The notes under the pieces were generated by a model. That model searched no databases. It was given only the letters and a program-made list of their open reading frames with translations, and was not told the origin of the DNA. From Lutjanus erythropterus (Eukaryota; Chordata; Actinopteri; Lutjaniformes; Lutjanidae): DNA of 64,000 nt. The stretch is from contig CM034604.1 of assembly GCA_020091685.1 (NCBI GenBank), forward strand, positions 12,174,519-12,238,518. The letters run 5' to 3'. A program made the position numbers and the translations under genes. Each line of letters begins with the position of its first letter. Positions within the stretch are counted from its first letter, which is position 1. Positions 22,441 to 32,750 of the stretch are shown here, in pieces.

Positions 22441-23720
22441 GTTGCACTTATCTTAACTGACAGTGTTACCTCTGTTCCACTGTCACATGGTGATATTGTG
22501 TTTGCCAGGTGAGAGGCTGGCCCGACTAATCAGTAAAGGCAGAGTAATTTGCCTGCAGACATGTTCCAGAGCACAGAACTCCCTGGTGCTTTGCTCAACC
22601 TGCTATCCCAGGTGGCTTCAATGCTTGAATGCCCCTTTTACCTGCTGCGAACTACAGAGCCAGAAAAAAAAAAAGAGAATAATTAAAAAAAAAAAAAAAC
22701 ACGTCATAACAGGAAACAGGAACAGGAAAGAGACTTGGCGGACTCTGCAGAGGCCAGGTGCAGAGTTTGGCTGGACTCCCCCTCTGCGCTCTGGTTTGTG
22801 CAGGCGGGAGGGTGGCTGCTGCTGGTAGCGGAGGCCTTTTCATCGCCAAGCTTCTTTATCAAACCCCTGGGTCTAGTTTGTTCTCCTGTTGCTGCTGCTT
22901 GGTGGGTTGCCGTTATAAATTAAACTGCAGGAGATGTGGGGAGCTCCCCGGCGTATCCCAGCTCACGCAGAGGGTCAAGTGAAATATCAGCTACAGCATT
23001 AATTTTTTTAATTACAAGAAGCGAGCTCGTAAAAGCAGCCTCACGAGCCAGAGTGGTACACGTTTCTCTTTTTGTGTTTTTCTCTACATCTTGCCTCCCT
23101 CGCTGTTCGCTGTGTGTCTTACCCAAATTGCATTGCTCAAGGATCTTTAATCACCACGTTGAGGGAAAAAGGTGGTTTATGTAGCAGCTATTTCAATTTA
23201 TTTGACCCATCTGAGGAGGCACACTCACTAATGACTCCTTGTAAGATAGATCTCCTTCATCCTTTCCGACCTTACTCCTGGAAATTTACTGCTCAAGTTC
23301 AAGGTCTGTACAGCAAAGGGAACAAATTAATTTACAGTCGTGCTGACCAGTTTAGAACATGATGACGTTTGGGGGAAAGAATTACTTTTAGCTTGCCCCT
23401 AAAAGCCACACTGTAAAACTGTGTGAAAGAGATGAAATCAGATACTAAAATTGCAAAATCTATATTCGTCAACAACTCAGACTTTCAAAAAAGAAGATGC
23501 ATTGACTGAGAATATTAACTCTAAAATATATATACACAATTAATTATTTGCACCTCTAAGAGGGTGTTGTTTCTGTTTATTTTTGTTTGAGTGGTTGTCG
23601 GCTGAGTTCGTCATTCAGAGCCCTTGCGGCCTCCTGGGTGGCCGTGGCGTATGCCAAAGATGCCCCCGCCATGTTTAATCTTTGACATTTATTTGTTTGC
23701 TTTGTGAATGAATATGCAAA
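22441..23720. promoter_or_regulatory. Repeat-free block, candidate conserved non-coding DNA
   Basis: Apart from an A-rich tract at 22667-22699, the stretch is complex, with balanced composition and no recognised repeats. 22820-23060 and 23590-23720 look most constrained, by texture only. The latter has a GCGGCCTCC / GGTGGCCGTGGCG run next to an AT-rich TTTAATCTTTGACATTTATT segment. Overlapping frames of 80-120 codons exist on both strands but match nothing. Confidence 0.3.
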
Positions 23721-23952
23721 GCTGGAAAGACCTATTAGTTCTAGTGTATCCTCATTACAGGGGGCCGTTCATCCTGCTAGACTGTGGTTGGTCAGGCGGC
23801 CGCTCCTCCAGACCAATGCCCAGACACCGCCTGGCAACCTCGCCTTTAGCCCGTGTCCAGATACAATCTGGCAACCATCGGCACACCAAAGCTCACAGCA
23901 GCAAACACAGCCTAGGATTAGTTCAGGTTTATATCAATATTTTGAACATCCA

Positions 23953-24981
23953 CACTCTAAAAAAAATGTCTTGGTTCAGCAAACAAATTTAACACAACAG
24001 TTTGCATCAATCTTTGTGAATTATGACAACTTCTAATGAATTTAAGTTCAACCAACAAACTACACTGAGTAAGACGAATCAGCTTTTCTTTTACAAGGTA
24101 TTTTTAATTGTCACTTACTTAATAATTGTTTTTAAGTTGATTCTTCATTAAATTAAAGTTGTTCCAACTAATTTTTCCTACATTATTTCATAGGATTTTT
24201 TAGGTATTATGTATTTAATTACTATAATTGTGAGCACCAGTATTTAAAGGGACAGCTCACCCCAAAATTAAAACTACTTATTTTTTCTCTGGCCTCTAGT
24301 ACTATTTATCCATTTAGATAGTTTTATTGTGAGTTGCAAAGTTTTGGAAATACTGGCCATAGAGACACCTGCCATCCCTCAAATATACTGTGACTAAATG
24401 GCACTGTGCTTGTGGTGCTCAAAGTACCAAAAAAAAAACAAAAAAAAAAGTAAAAAACTTAACAGCAAAACATATCATGACCCAGTTACTCAAGATAATC
24501 CTCAGCAGTTTCATGTAGGCACTACTTTCTTTCTGCAGTAGAATCTACCTGAACTACTTTCTTTCTACTACGAAGAAAATAGTTCCTACATATAGCTTCT
24601 TACGACAAGGTCTGTGGATTATCTTGAGTAACCAGGTCATGATTTCTGGAAAGAGACATTGCTGTTAGATTTTTGAAATGTATTTTTTGGTGCTCTGAGC
24701 ACCACAAGCCCAGTGCCATTTAGTCTCATTACATTCGAGAGAGAGCAGACACCTGCTGACAGCCATTTAAAAAACTACATTGCTCCAATTAGATTTTCTT
24801 GAGTCTAAATAACACACAATATTAAATTGAAGTAATTGACATTATTATGTCAACACATCTCATCAAAATACTGTTTGCAACCCCAAAGGTTTATCTAAAT
24901 CAGTCAATAAGAATATTTACCTTGCATTCATGTGTTTAATTAAGTGGTGATGGTAGGCCCCCTGAATTATTTTTTAGAGTG
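23953..24981. mobile_element. TIR element (CACTCTAAAAAA ends) hosting a fold-back element
   Basis: The left end CACTCTAAAAAA is matched exactly by the reverse of the right end (TTTTTTAGAGTG, 24970-24981). Such CACT(G/C)TAAAAAA ends are frequent in fish non-autonomous elements. No unambiguous TSD. Left arm 23953-24240 and right arm 24780-24981 are AT-rich, and the centre is occupied by the fold-back unit. Confidence 0.65.
24246..24767. mobile_element. Fold-back (long inverted repeat) element
   Basis: 24354-24533 is the inverted partner of 24571-24767. Matching blocks include TGACTAAATGGCACTGTGCT with its reverse near 24720, GCTTGTGGTGCTC with GAGCACCACAAGC, and ACTCAAGATAATCC with GGATTATCTTGAGT. 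The arms meet around a spacer of about 37 bases. The outer segment 24246-24353 (GGGACAGCTCACCCC, ATTTATCCATTTAGAT) exists only on the left, so the right outer arm is lost. A poly-A rich patch at 24430-24450 lies in the left arm. Confidence 0.85.
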
Positions 24982-25115
24982 CACATACTAAAACTTTCAA
25001 TGAACCACCTAACTAGGGAGGGGTTTGTGATTCTTTTAAATATTGACATTTTTATTTGCACATTTGTTGTTGTCTCTCATAACAGTTCCAGCAGCTATGT
25101 GCTTGTTTGTGTATG

Positions 25116-25118
<3 letters not shown>

Positions 25119-25185
<67 letters not shown>

Positions 25186-25211
25186 CATATGTGTGTGTGT
25201 GTGTGTGTGTG
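25119..25211. repeat. Long GT microsatellite with GTAT interruption
   Basis: About 28 GT units (25119-25174), then GTAT repeats and GCATAT, then about 10 more GT units. It generates spurious Cys-Val and His-Thr polypeptides in all frames. Probably highly polymorphic. Confidence 0.97.
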
Positions 25212-25730
25212 CTCTATTCCTCTGTAGCATCCACGAGGCCTCTAAGAACTGGCCTCACCTCATCTGGCAGCCATTACCTGCACACATGCTCCTGTCTGAA
25301 GGTTGATCTGCCGGGTTAAACAAATCCAGGCAGCGCAGCACGGCCCGCCAGGAATCAGCTCCATACATCAGCTGTGGAACAGCCAACATGACAGGGTTAG
25401 AGCTGGCTACCGTTAGCTGTGCACTATCACTGATCTCCCAACGCCAAATATGTTCAAAAACGACAAACTCACTTTGGTTCAGGTGCTGGATGTGGCGATC
25501 AAATATAGTGAGATATGTGGCCTCAGCTGAAGGTTTTGGAGGAGGGAAAAGGCTTGTGAGTTTCCCCCTGGAAAGATGTGACACGAATCATTTCTTGTGT
25601 ATGAAGTTCCAAACTAAACAGTAACAGGCATATAGTCTCAGTATTGAATGTGGAATTAGGTAATTATCTGCAGCAATATGCTTTATCCAGCACTTTGGTG
25701 TGAGGCGAGGCAGAAATGCATAACTGTCTC
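25212..25730. other. Unassigned sequence
   Basis: Phrases such as GCTGGCTACCGTTAGCTGTG near 25403 recall fish repeat bodies, but no ends are visible. A 109-codon minus-strand frame (25584-25255) has no recognised domain. Confidence 0.3.
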
Positions 25731-26560
25731 TCAGCAGGGATGGCACGGAATTGACAATTTGACCAAGTTTGCGGAGTCTGATTCAATTCCGCTCCCAATC
25801 AAAAGCGCTTGAGATTCCATTTATGTTTATTACATTTCCTGTTTCTCACTTCATCACATCGGAATTGAAACTGACAGGGTAATTATCATTTCATCCTAAA
25901 TTGATCCCAATCCATGTGGGCTGGCTCCAAACGCAGAGACACGAGAGGGGGAAAAAGAGAGATGGAGAAGAAAAAAAGAGGCATTTTGGGAGCATTTGGC
26001 GATGGTTCAGTCATCTGTAAGACGTATCGCTTGAAGGGTGGGGAGAGATGGAGGGAGAGGGAGAAAAAGGAAGGGGAGACGTTTTGGAGATTGCGTTGCG
26101 GGTGTTCCCTTGATGTCCCCCTGACAGGAACCAGATTGGGAGCCGCGCGGCGTCGGCGCTTTGGCTTTTTATTCGTCTGGCTCCGCCGGGTTTTTCCTGG
26201 CCTGAGCAGGCCCGGTTCTGAGACGCTGTGGCCCACTCGTGGAGCCAGCCTGTAGTTTAAGTGAGAATAACAAATGCTAGAAAAAATAATAGGCCTACAA
26301 AAAGAAAAAGAGAGGAGCAGCACAATCCTACTATTGTTCATGGTAGCTGGGCAGAAAGCAGAGTCGAGCCACGTCTTTGGGACATTTTACTGGCTCTAAT
26401 AAAGAGTGTGTGGTCCCTGTTTTGGAGAGGTCTGCCAGACTGACAGATACGCTCTACAGTAGTATTGGATGGTTCCGTATCATGTATTTTGAGTTGTGTT
26501 ACTTGGCACGGCTCAGACGAGACCTGTCATTCATCATGCTTTTGCCTAGCTGGGAGTAGT
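25731..26560. promoter_or_regulatory. Repeat-free block with purine tract and CpG-rich patch
   Basis: 25735-25910 is a dense, complex AT/GC-balanced segment typical in look of conserved non-coding DNA. 25934-26090 is almost purely purine on the plus strand. 26130-26240 has clustered CpGs (GCCGCGCGGCGTCGGCGC and neighbours). Frames of 113 codons (+) and 151 codons (-) overlap and reflect the purine bias. No promoter elements can be assigned. Confidence 0.3.
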
Positions 26561-26886
26561 GGTCCGAGTTGCTTATGATGGCATAGGGTGCAATATGTTG
26601 AATAAGTAATTGTAAAGGCGCTTGTGAATCATGGCGGACAGCGAGATTTCACCTCTGAAAGCGCACACATAAAATGACAAAATCCTCCAGTTTGACTGCC
26701 ATGTTTTAACGTAAAGCAATGGTACATGAACAGAAAAATATTTATACATGACATTTATACATGAATTAAGTTGCAAGTTATTTACAGTAGACTGACAGAA
26801 GATACTCAGAATTGAAGGTTTTATTGATTATGTGTAATGTGCAGCTTACTGGGGGGTATGCAGTGTGACATTTAGTATCTTTGTGT
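26561..26886. other. Unassigned AT-rich sequence
   Basis: No recognised feature. Confidence 0.3.
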
Positions 26887-26947
26887 GGTTACAAGGTTAA
26901 AGATTTATTTCAGAGAGCGTAGAAAGAATAAACATTTAGTCTGTAAT
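26887..26947 (+). repeat. Left copy of a 60-bp direct repeat flanking a transposon
   Basis: Aligns with 27821-27881 at 48 of about 62 aligned positions by hand count. Shared blocks include AAGGTTA, ATTTATTTCAGAG and GAATAAAC. It ends exactly where the transposon's left end begins. Confidence 0.8.
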
Positions 26948-27820
26948 AGAGCCCGACCAATATCTCAGTTGACCAAAATTATCGGCCCAATAATGGCCTA
27001 TCACAGCTATATGGGTCTATATTGGTATAGGTATATATGTTGTCTGATATGCGCCTGTATGAAAACATAAACCCAGAGCTGCAGCAATAAATTGAATAAT
27101 CAATTATTATTCAACTGTTAAATTAATTGCCAGCTATTTTGCTTATCAATGAATTGAGTCCTTTTCTCAGAAGAAAAATGTCCAAACTCTCTATTTCTAG
27201 CTCCTCAAATGGGAATATGTTCTGTTATTTTTTACCCCTCTATGGCAGGATACTGAATATCTTTGGGTTGTGGACAAAATAAGATATTTGAGGACATCAT
27301 CTTGGGCTTTGGGAAACACTGATGTGAACACTTTCAACATTTTTCTGACATTTTATAGTACAACTCAAATCAAAAATCAAATCAAATTAATCGAAAAAAT
27401 AATCAAAGGTTTGATCAATAATGAAAATAATCATTAGTTGCTGCCTCATAAGAAACAATGTATATAGATATTATGCTCTATTTGTGTTTTTTATTCATAG
27501 TTATTTATATTCTATAGTATTAAATATACTGGTGAAAGTTTACTGTTTTAGTGCTCTGATATTTTGGACAACATTAACATTAACATTTGGATAACATTTA
27601 TGTTTAACTGTAAAATACCCTGACTGCATTACATATGACATATTTGTCACAAGTATTTGTCACTTTTAAGGAACCACTGTAAAAATGTCTGTTTATGTAT
27701 ATATTCCATATTCTGTATATTTTATTCCGTATAAAAAATATGGCCCATATATCTATATCAGATTTTTTTTACTCCCCAATATTGGTATCAGCCCCAAAAT
27801 TACAGTATTGGTCGGGCCCT
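26948..27820. mobile_element. TIR element of the GGGCCCGACCAATA family (family G)
   Basis: The left end is AGAGCCCGACCAATATC. The right end, read in reverse, is AGGGCCCGACCAATACTG. Sub-terminal phrases (ATCGGCCCAATAATGGCC and TATGGCCCATATATCTATAT) are typical of this teleost family. A family A element is nested at 27074-27446. Flanking octamers do not match, but the element is bordered by much longer direct repeats. No coding region. Confidence 0.8.
27074..27446 (-). mobile_element. Family A TIR element nested in family G
   Basis: Begins CAGAGCTGCAGCAATAAATT and ends AATCATTAGTTGCTGCCT, inverted versions of GGGCTGCAACTAA-type ends. The internal landmarks are in order: CTCTATTTCTAGCTCCTCAA, ATCTTTGGGTTGTGGACAAA, TTGGGCTTTGGGAAACAC and TTTCTGACATTTTATAG. 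It is flanked by CATAAACC and CATAAGAA (first 5 of 8 identical), a decayed TSD. Confidence 0.8.
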
Positions 27821-27881
27821 TGTTGTAAGGTTATGCATTTATTTCAGAGGGCATATAAGGAATAAACTTTGAGTGTGTACT
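27821..27881 (+). repeat. Right copy of the 60-bp direct repeat
   Basis: Counterpart of 26887-26947, starting immediately after the transposon's right end. See that entry for shared blocks. Confidence 0.8.
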
Positions 27882-28081
27882 GAGACAAAGTAGAAAAAAT
27901 AGTTTAGGATCTCGTATCTGAATACCATTTTTTGGAATATATGCATGAAATTACTGCATCAAATAAAACACAAAAACAGTAAGAGTGGAACGAGCACTGC
28001 ACTGCATTTGAATTTATTATGAACTTATTCTCCATTCTACACACTTATTATGTTTAACATTATTCAGCGTTCCTAGACTTG

Positions 28082-28084
<3 letters not shown>

Positions 28085-28119
<35 letters not shown>
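28085..28119. repeat. CA microsatellite
   Basis: An essentially perfect run of about 17 CA units. Confidence 0.95.
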
Positions 28120-28121
<2 letters not shown>

Positions 28122-28239
28122 ATGTCCCTGGCTTCTTCTGTGTGGGGTACAGAAACACAGTTTGGTCTGTGCTTAATCAGTTCTGTTTTTAAGTGTTCTG
28201 CTGGGTTTTCCAGCACAGCCCTGTGAAAGAAAAACGTCT

Positions 28240-29210
28240 GGTCGTGGGTGGCTTAGCTGGGTCACTGAGCCCACAGAGTAGAGCATTTCATAAGAAAGAG
28301 CCCACTTAATTCTGAACCATACATCGCATTAGCTGATTTACATGTGGACAGCTATCATTTTGTGAGGAGTTTGACATTGATAAATGAGGTGTTTTACCTA
28401 ATAGGTAATAAAAACAAATTACAGGTCTTAAGAGAAAGGATGTTCTTCATTTGGCTCTGTTTTCTGTCTCTTCGAGGGCAAGGGCCAGATTGTTTCCATA
28501 TGATTGTAGCCTTCATTTGTTAAGACTACAGACAGAGATTAATAACGGCATTTTCTGATGACTGATCCATACTTTGCCTTGAGGTTATTTAATGAAAAAA
28601 TGGTAGGAACAACTGGACATTCAGGATAAATGACCAGCACACTTTGCACACTATTAATAGTATACTGTATTTTAATCTGTCATGAAGTATTATGCCTCTC
28701 CCTGTTACTCTCATTCTCTTTCTTTAAATAGCCTTTTACACTGTTTGTGCAAATTAAATTTTATTAATTACAGGAAAGTAAAATCTCTTACCGCTACCAT
28801 AAAAACCTGAAATAAACACATTACTGATATTTATATCCTCCCAGCTGTAGTTGAGAGCAATAAACATTGCTCTGATTAGCACAGCACAAATAATACCATG
28901 GTTAAAAAGCCATGATGTTTTCACTATAAGACTGTTAATTATGGAGCATATAAATACCTCAATGCAGTGATTATGCGGCTACTGCCCTTGTCCATGATCC
29001 ATCAAACGCCCTAAATTCAAATTAGTGAAACCATAAACAATCTACTTATGGTCAGTGGGGATTCACAGCCTTTACACACTGGGTGAAACACTGACATACA
29101 ATGTGAAATGACAAATGACAGTCCAGAGACGAGAACAAATCAGTGCTCTGACCAGAGATTTTTTTTCCAAAGAGAAAATATTAGCCCAAACAGCACTTAG
29201 TAGGTGAGGG
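28240..29210. promoter_or_regulatory. Candidate conserved non-coding element cluster
   Basis: About 970 bases with no recognised repeat or coding frame. 28690-29045 is particularly regulatory-looking, with AAATTAAATTTTATTAATTA, GATTAGCACAGCACAAATAA, TAATTATGGAGCATATAAAT and GATTATGCGGC motifs. Such AT-balanced, non-repetitive, motif-dense stretches between transposon-laden flanks are characteristic of deeply conserved enhancers. I cannot verify conservation or name a target gene. Confidence 0.35.
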
Positions 29211-30027
29211 TGTGTTATTCTTAACCGGTCTGAATCACTACTGGACTCTGCAGGTCCCACAGAGCTCGTATATAAGCTCTCTCAAGTTTCTTCAGCTAGG
29301 CGTGAAAAGGCTTCCCTTCTGGTGTAATGCAAGCCTTACAGAAGACAAGTCTGCCTCTATTCCCTGTCTCAGCGCAGTCGAACACAACCTGAAAGGATGA
29401 GGCAGCCATATCCACACAGTCACACAGGACATAATTTTCCCCAACCTAAAAAATGCTTACATTGGAAAAGCTGTTCAGTCAGGTGTGATTCTTCACCTGA
29501 CTGCATCTACAGGTAGCAATTAATTAGTACAATGCACAGTGGAAGTTGTACTGACATAAAGTTAAAATATATTCAAAGGTGAAATCTGTAATGTATTTAC
29601 AGTAATAGCAGTACTAGTAATAATAATCATAAAATGACCATGATATGTCATTGGAGATTACGGAAACATGCCAAGGTGAAATACTCGCTTCTCTGGCAAC
29701 TATGCTGCTGTGGTGGCATCTTCCTTTGAAATTTCTATTCTAGTCTTTAACTTGTTAATGGATTCTGTCAGGGAGTGAGTCAGGCAGTCACTTAATTCAA
29801 AGTCCAGTGTGTGTATTTTCAGAGCAGTGGTCTTTTGTTAGAGGGGGCTTAGATTTACATTGACAGACAATTGAGAGTTAGAAATCAAGATCATCTTACA
29901 CAATAGGACTTGTCATTGCTTGTTATTGTGCAATTACAATGTTTCCATCATCTTGCGCTCCTGTAGTGCTCCTGCAGCCTGCCTGACGTTCCTGGGGAGG
30001 AAGGGGCAGGAGCAAACAACTCTACGA
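29211..30027. other. Unassigned sequence
   Basis: No recognised gene or repeat. Confidence 0.3.
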
Positions 30028-30080
30028 CCATAGACTGTATATTAAATAGGATTTCAAACTATTTAATGTACCGTCTATGG
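30028..30080. repeat. Short hairpin / miniature palindromic repeat
   Basis: Two 20-base arms, 30028-30047 (starting CCATAGACTGTA) and 30061-30080 (ending CGTCTATGG), pair at 18 of 20 positions around a 13-base loop. CCATAGACTGTATAT is the start of a common fish repeat, so this is more likely a miniature repeat than a microRNA precursor. Confidence 0.7.
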
Positions 30081-31420
30081 CTCCAACTTGATATCTGGAA
30101 TACTGTACTCATTTTTGGATGTGCAATTGTACCATATTGTTCCTTTAAATTTTCCATCATGAACTCCATGTACAGGTAGGATGTGTAATGAATACATAAT
30201 ATATCTGCAATACTGTAAAATGGAAAATCCATATGCGCATGTTGAGTTGGAGAAGCCGGAGACATCGCTTTTAAACCTTGAAATTAGAGAGTTATGTTTT
30301 GTCACAACTCTGCAATCATCATATAGAGAAACAAAGACGATACTTTCCCTGTGAATAGAATTTTGCCGTTCCGTCCTGCTTGTAAATGATGCAGGCGTAT
30401 GTAATGACTGCGCAGTCAGACCGAGGTAATTTTAAGTGCCACATCCAATCAGCACTATCACCACAAAGCATCACAGCTTGGAGCGCCGTCATTCTCTCTG
30501 CAAGGCCCTCAGCTGAGGTGATACTCAGCCACTGAAACACAGTAAAAGTTACCGATATGGAGCAAAGAGAAAGGGTGAGGAAAGAGAAGGGGGAGAGTGG
30601 GATCAGGGGTGGAGGGGGTGAAAGAGTCTTGGATCCTGTGGTAAGTGCCAGAGGGACACATTTTGTTGGAACACAGGGTGTGCTGAGTGATGGGAGAACG
30701 GCTACAGCAGTGTTTAGAAACACCAGTCGGCCAGTCTATTGCCTAGGAGCCTGGGTGTCTGCGCTGAGCTCTCCCCCCCACCGCTCTAAGTAGGATGGTA
30801 CATGCAGCCTCACTGCATACCGCTCCGCGCGCCGCTAAAATTAGCCCCCCTGGAACCAGATGGAATTCTAAACAGAATAAACTTTTCTTGACTTGATTAT
30901 ATTGAGCCTTTCCAAGCTCCGACATTAAAAAGAAAGAGAGAAGGCAAAGAACGAGGGGGAACCTTAGAAGCTAATTGCCATGGGTCTGGCGTGCACATTG
31001 GGCATTGTGTTGAGTCGAGACGCTGCAGTAATGCCGGAGCCTTTCCTCAGGCCGTGTCTCCCAAAGGGGGAACTGTCACATCTTCCATGCGTTTGTGGTA
31101 GGCTTCCAGCTCCACACGGACTGCATGTGAAGCCGCTAATTAAAAGCAAGCGATCCGTAACTGTCTGGCTCACCAGGCCGTGCTCATCCATGTGGCCCCC
31201 ATTGGCTCTCGTACACCCCTGGCCCGGGTGGCCCCTGACTAAGGCTGTTAGGCCTCTGCATGGGAGTGATTTTAAGAAAAAAAATACATGACTTGTTTAT
31301 AAAGCAGTGCTAGCAGTATTACAGTGCATTTATGATTTTCAATTAGGAGCTTTTTCGTCAATTACTTTTTACCAAAGTTGAAGTGCAAAAACATTTTAAC
31401 AGATATGATTAATATTAGGG
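30081..31420. promoter_or_regulatory. Repeat-free block, candidate conserved non-coding DNA
   Basis: 30555-30630 is purine-rich. 30780-30960 and 30961-31390 are complex and repeat-free. The second contains TCCATGCGTTTGTGG, CCGCTAATTAAAAGC and TTTCAATTAGGAGC. The 103-codon plus frame at 30980 ends in AAAAA-rich sequence, has no known domain and is overlapped by a minus frame. I treat the block as non-coding with regulatory potential. Confidence 0.33.
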
Positions 31421-32410
31421 ATATTTAATCTGGTATACATTCATATGGTTTCACTTTTATTCATGATATCATCATATTATCATTGACAGATGTTTTTTAG
31501 ATCATAATTCATTCAATTTTCTTTTCAAGTTTTAATAAAGTTATAAATCCATAAGATTATAGCCCTGGTTGATTTGGTGACACCTGTGGTTACTATGGTA
31601 ACATCACATGCAGTTTACAGAAAACAACGTTAAGAAGTTACATTTTCAGAAAGACAACAGAGGAGCAACTTGTTCACAGTTCAGCCGAACAATCTCACAT
31701 TGTTTAAATAAAAAATGTCAGTCAATAGAAATTGCAACCGCAATCGGATTTCATGCTGCACGGTAGTTTTCCACACAACAACGACACACAGTTAAGTTGG
31801 TTACCTTGCTGAGAAGTTGGAAGTGTGCTGCTCGTTGCATATAGCTGTAAATCTAACAGCTCACTGTGGCTGCTCTGTCATGTCATTAATGCCTGGCAAA
31901 AATTAACAATGATATGCTAGCTAAAAATAAAAACACTTACTATCCTTATTATCCCAATAGTGTTTCAACTGTTTCAATAGCTGAATACCTTTAATGTCAA
32001 GCAGCAGCAGGTTTGCATTAGTATTAATACAACACAGCTCTAAAATGGTAGCCTGGCATTGCCAGACTAATTATCTTTCAGTTCAATTACGATTTTGAAG
32101 GGGTGCAGACCAAAAATCCTTTGGATTTGGATAGACCAACAACCATTTAGAGCAAAGAAACGTGATGTAGTGCAGTTACACATGCAAGTTGTTCAAACAG
32201 GAAAAAGCTCCCATGAGGCTAGTAAACATAACTTTTCAAATCTAGACCAGTGACACTCTTCTGTCAGTTACTTTATCAGATCTGTCCCATATTAAATAAA
32301 CAGCTGTGACTGTCCCTACAAGAGCCAGGACTAATGGAAATCTGAGGGTGACTAGACATATCTGCCAGAGCAAATGAAACATGAGCTAGCAGATTCTTCT
32401 GGTTTCCAGT
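31421..32410. other. Unassigned AT-rich sequence
   Basis: A near-palindrome, AGCCTGGCATTGCCAGACTA, at about 32051-32070 resembles a phrase found in fish repeats. Otherwise nothing is recognised. Confidence 0.3.
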
Positions 32411-32530
32411 AGGGACATAAGAAAATATTGATCCACTTGAGTATCGCAATATTATGTTTTGTAATACTGTATCAATTCTCAAAAACACGCATTGTGAAAC
32501 ATGCAAAGATTTGAGGCAGTGGTTCATTTT
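32411..32530. mobile_element. Left fragment of a TIR element (TAGGGACATAAGAAAATATTG type)
   Basis: GGGACATAAGAAAATATTGA is followed by GAGTATCGCAATATTATG and AATACTGTATCAATTCTCAA. These phrases belong to a fish element with alternating ATATTG/CGATA motifs. The right end was not found. The SINE just downstream may have inserted into it. Confidence 0.45.
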
Positions 32531-32580
32531 GTGTTGTGTTTAAACACCCAACTGCTAGGTAGCAGTGTGGCTATGAAGAT

Positions 32581-32747
32581 TATTTTTTGGCCTTTCATCT
32601 TTATTTTGATAGATGACAGCTGAAGATGAGAGGGGATGACATGCAGCAAATGGGCCACAGGCAAGAGCTGAACCAGCGGCTGCTGCAGAGGCCTAGCCTC
32701 AGTACATGGGACACATACTCTACCAACTGAGCTACAGCAGCGCCCCA
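32581..32747 (-). mobile_element. tRNA-derived SINE
   Basis: Read on the minus strand, the head GGGGCGCTGCTG is followed by a perfect RNA polymerase III A box (TAGCTCAGTTGG, 32734-32723) in GTTGGTAGAGTATGTG context. About 50 bases later comes a B-box-like GGTTCAGCTC (32674-32665). The body continues with TTTGCTGCATGTCATCCCCT, a signature of a widespread teleost SINE, and an AATAAAGATGAAAGGCC tail. The B box departs from GGTTCGANNCC, so it is probably transcriptionally dead. The tRNA-like head keeps no cloverleaf suitable for function. TSDs were not found. Confidence 0.85.
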
Positions 32748-32750
32748 TAT

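Noticed and set aside
25036-25319. Frames encoding long Cys-Val or His-Thr repeats
   Set aside because: They are translations of the GT microsatellite in different phases, not proteins.
25886-26341. 151-codon minus-strand frame rich in basic and proline residues
   Set aside because: It overlaps a 113-codon plus frame and follows the purine tract, which suppresses stop codons in some phases.
32665-32747. Possible tRNA gene on the minus strand
   Set aside because: The A box is perfect, but the B box is degenerate and the sequence continues into a SINE body and tail. It is a SINE head, not a tRNA gene.
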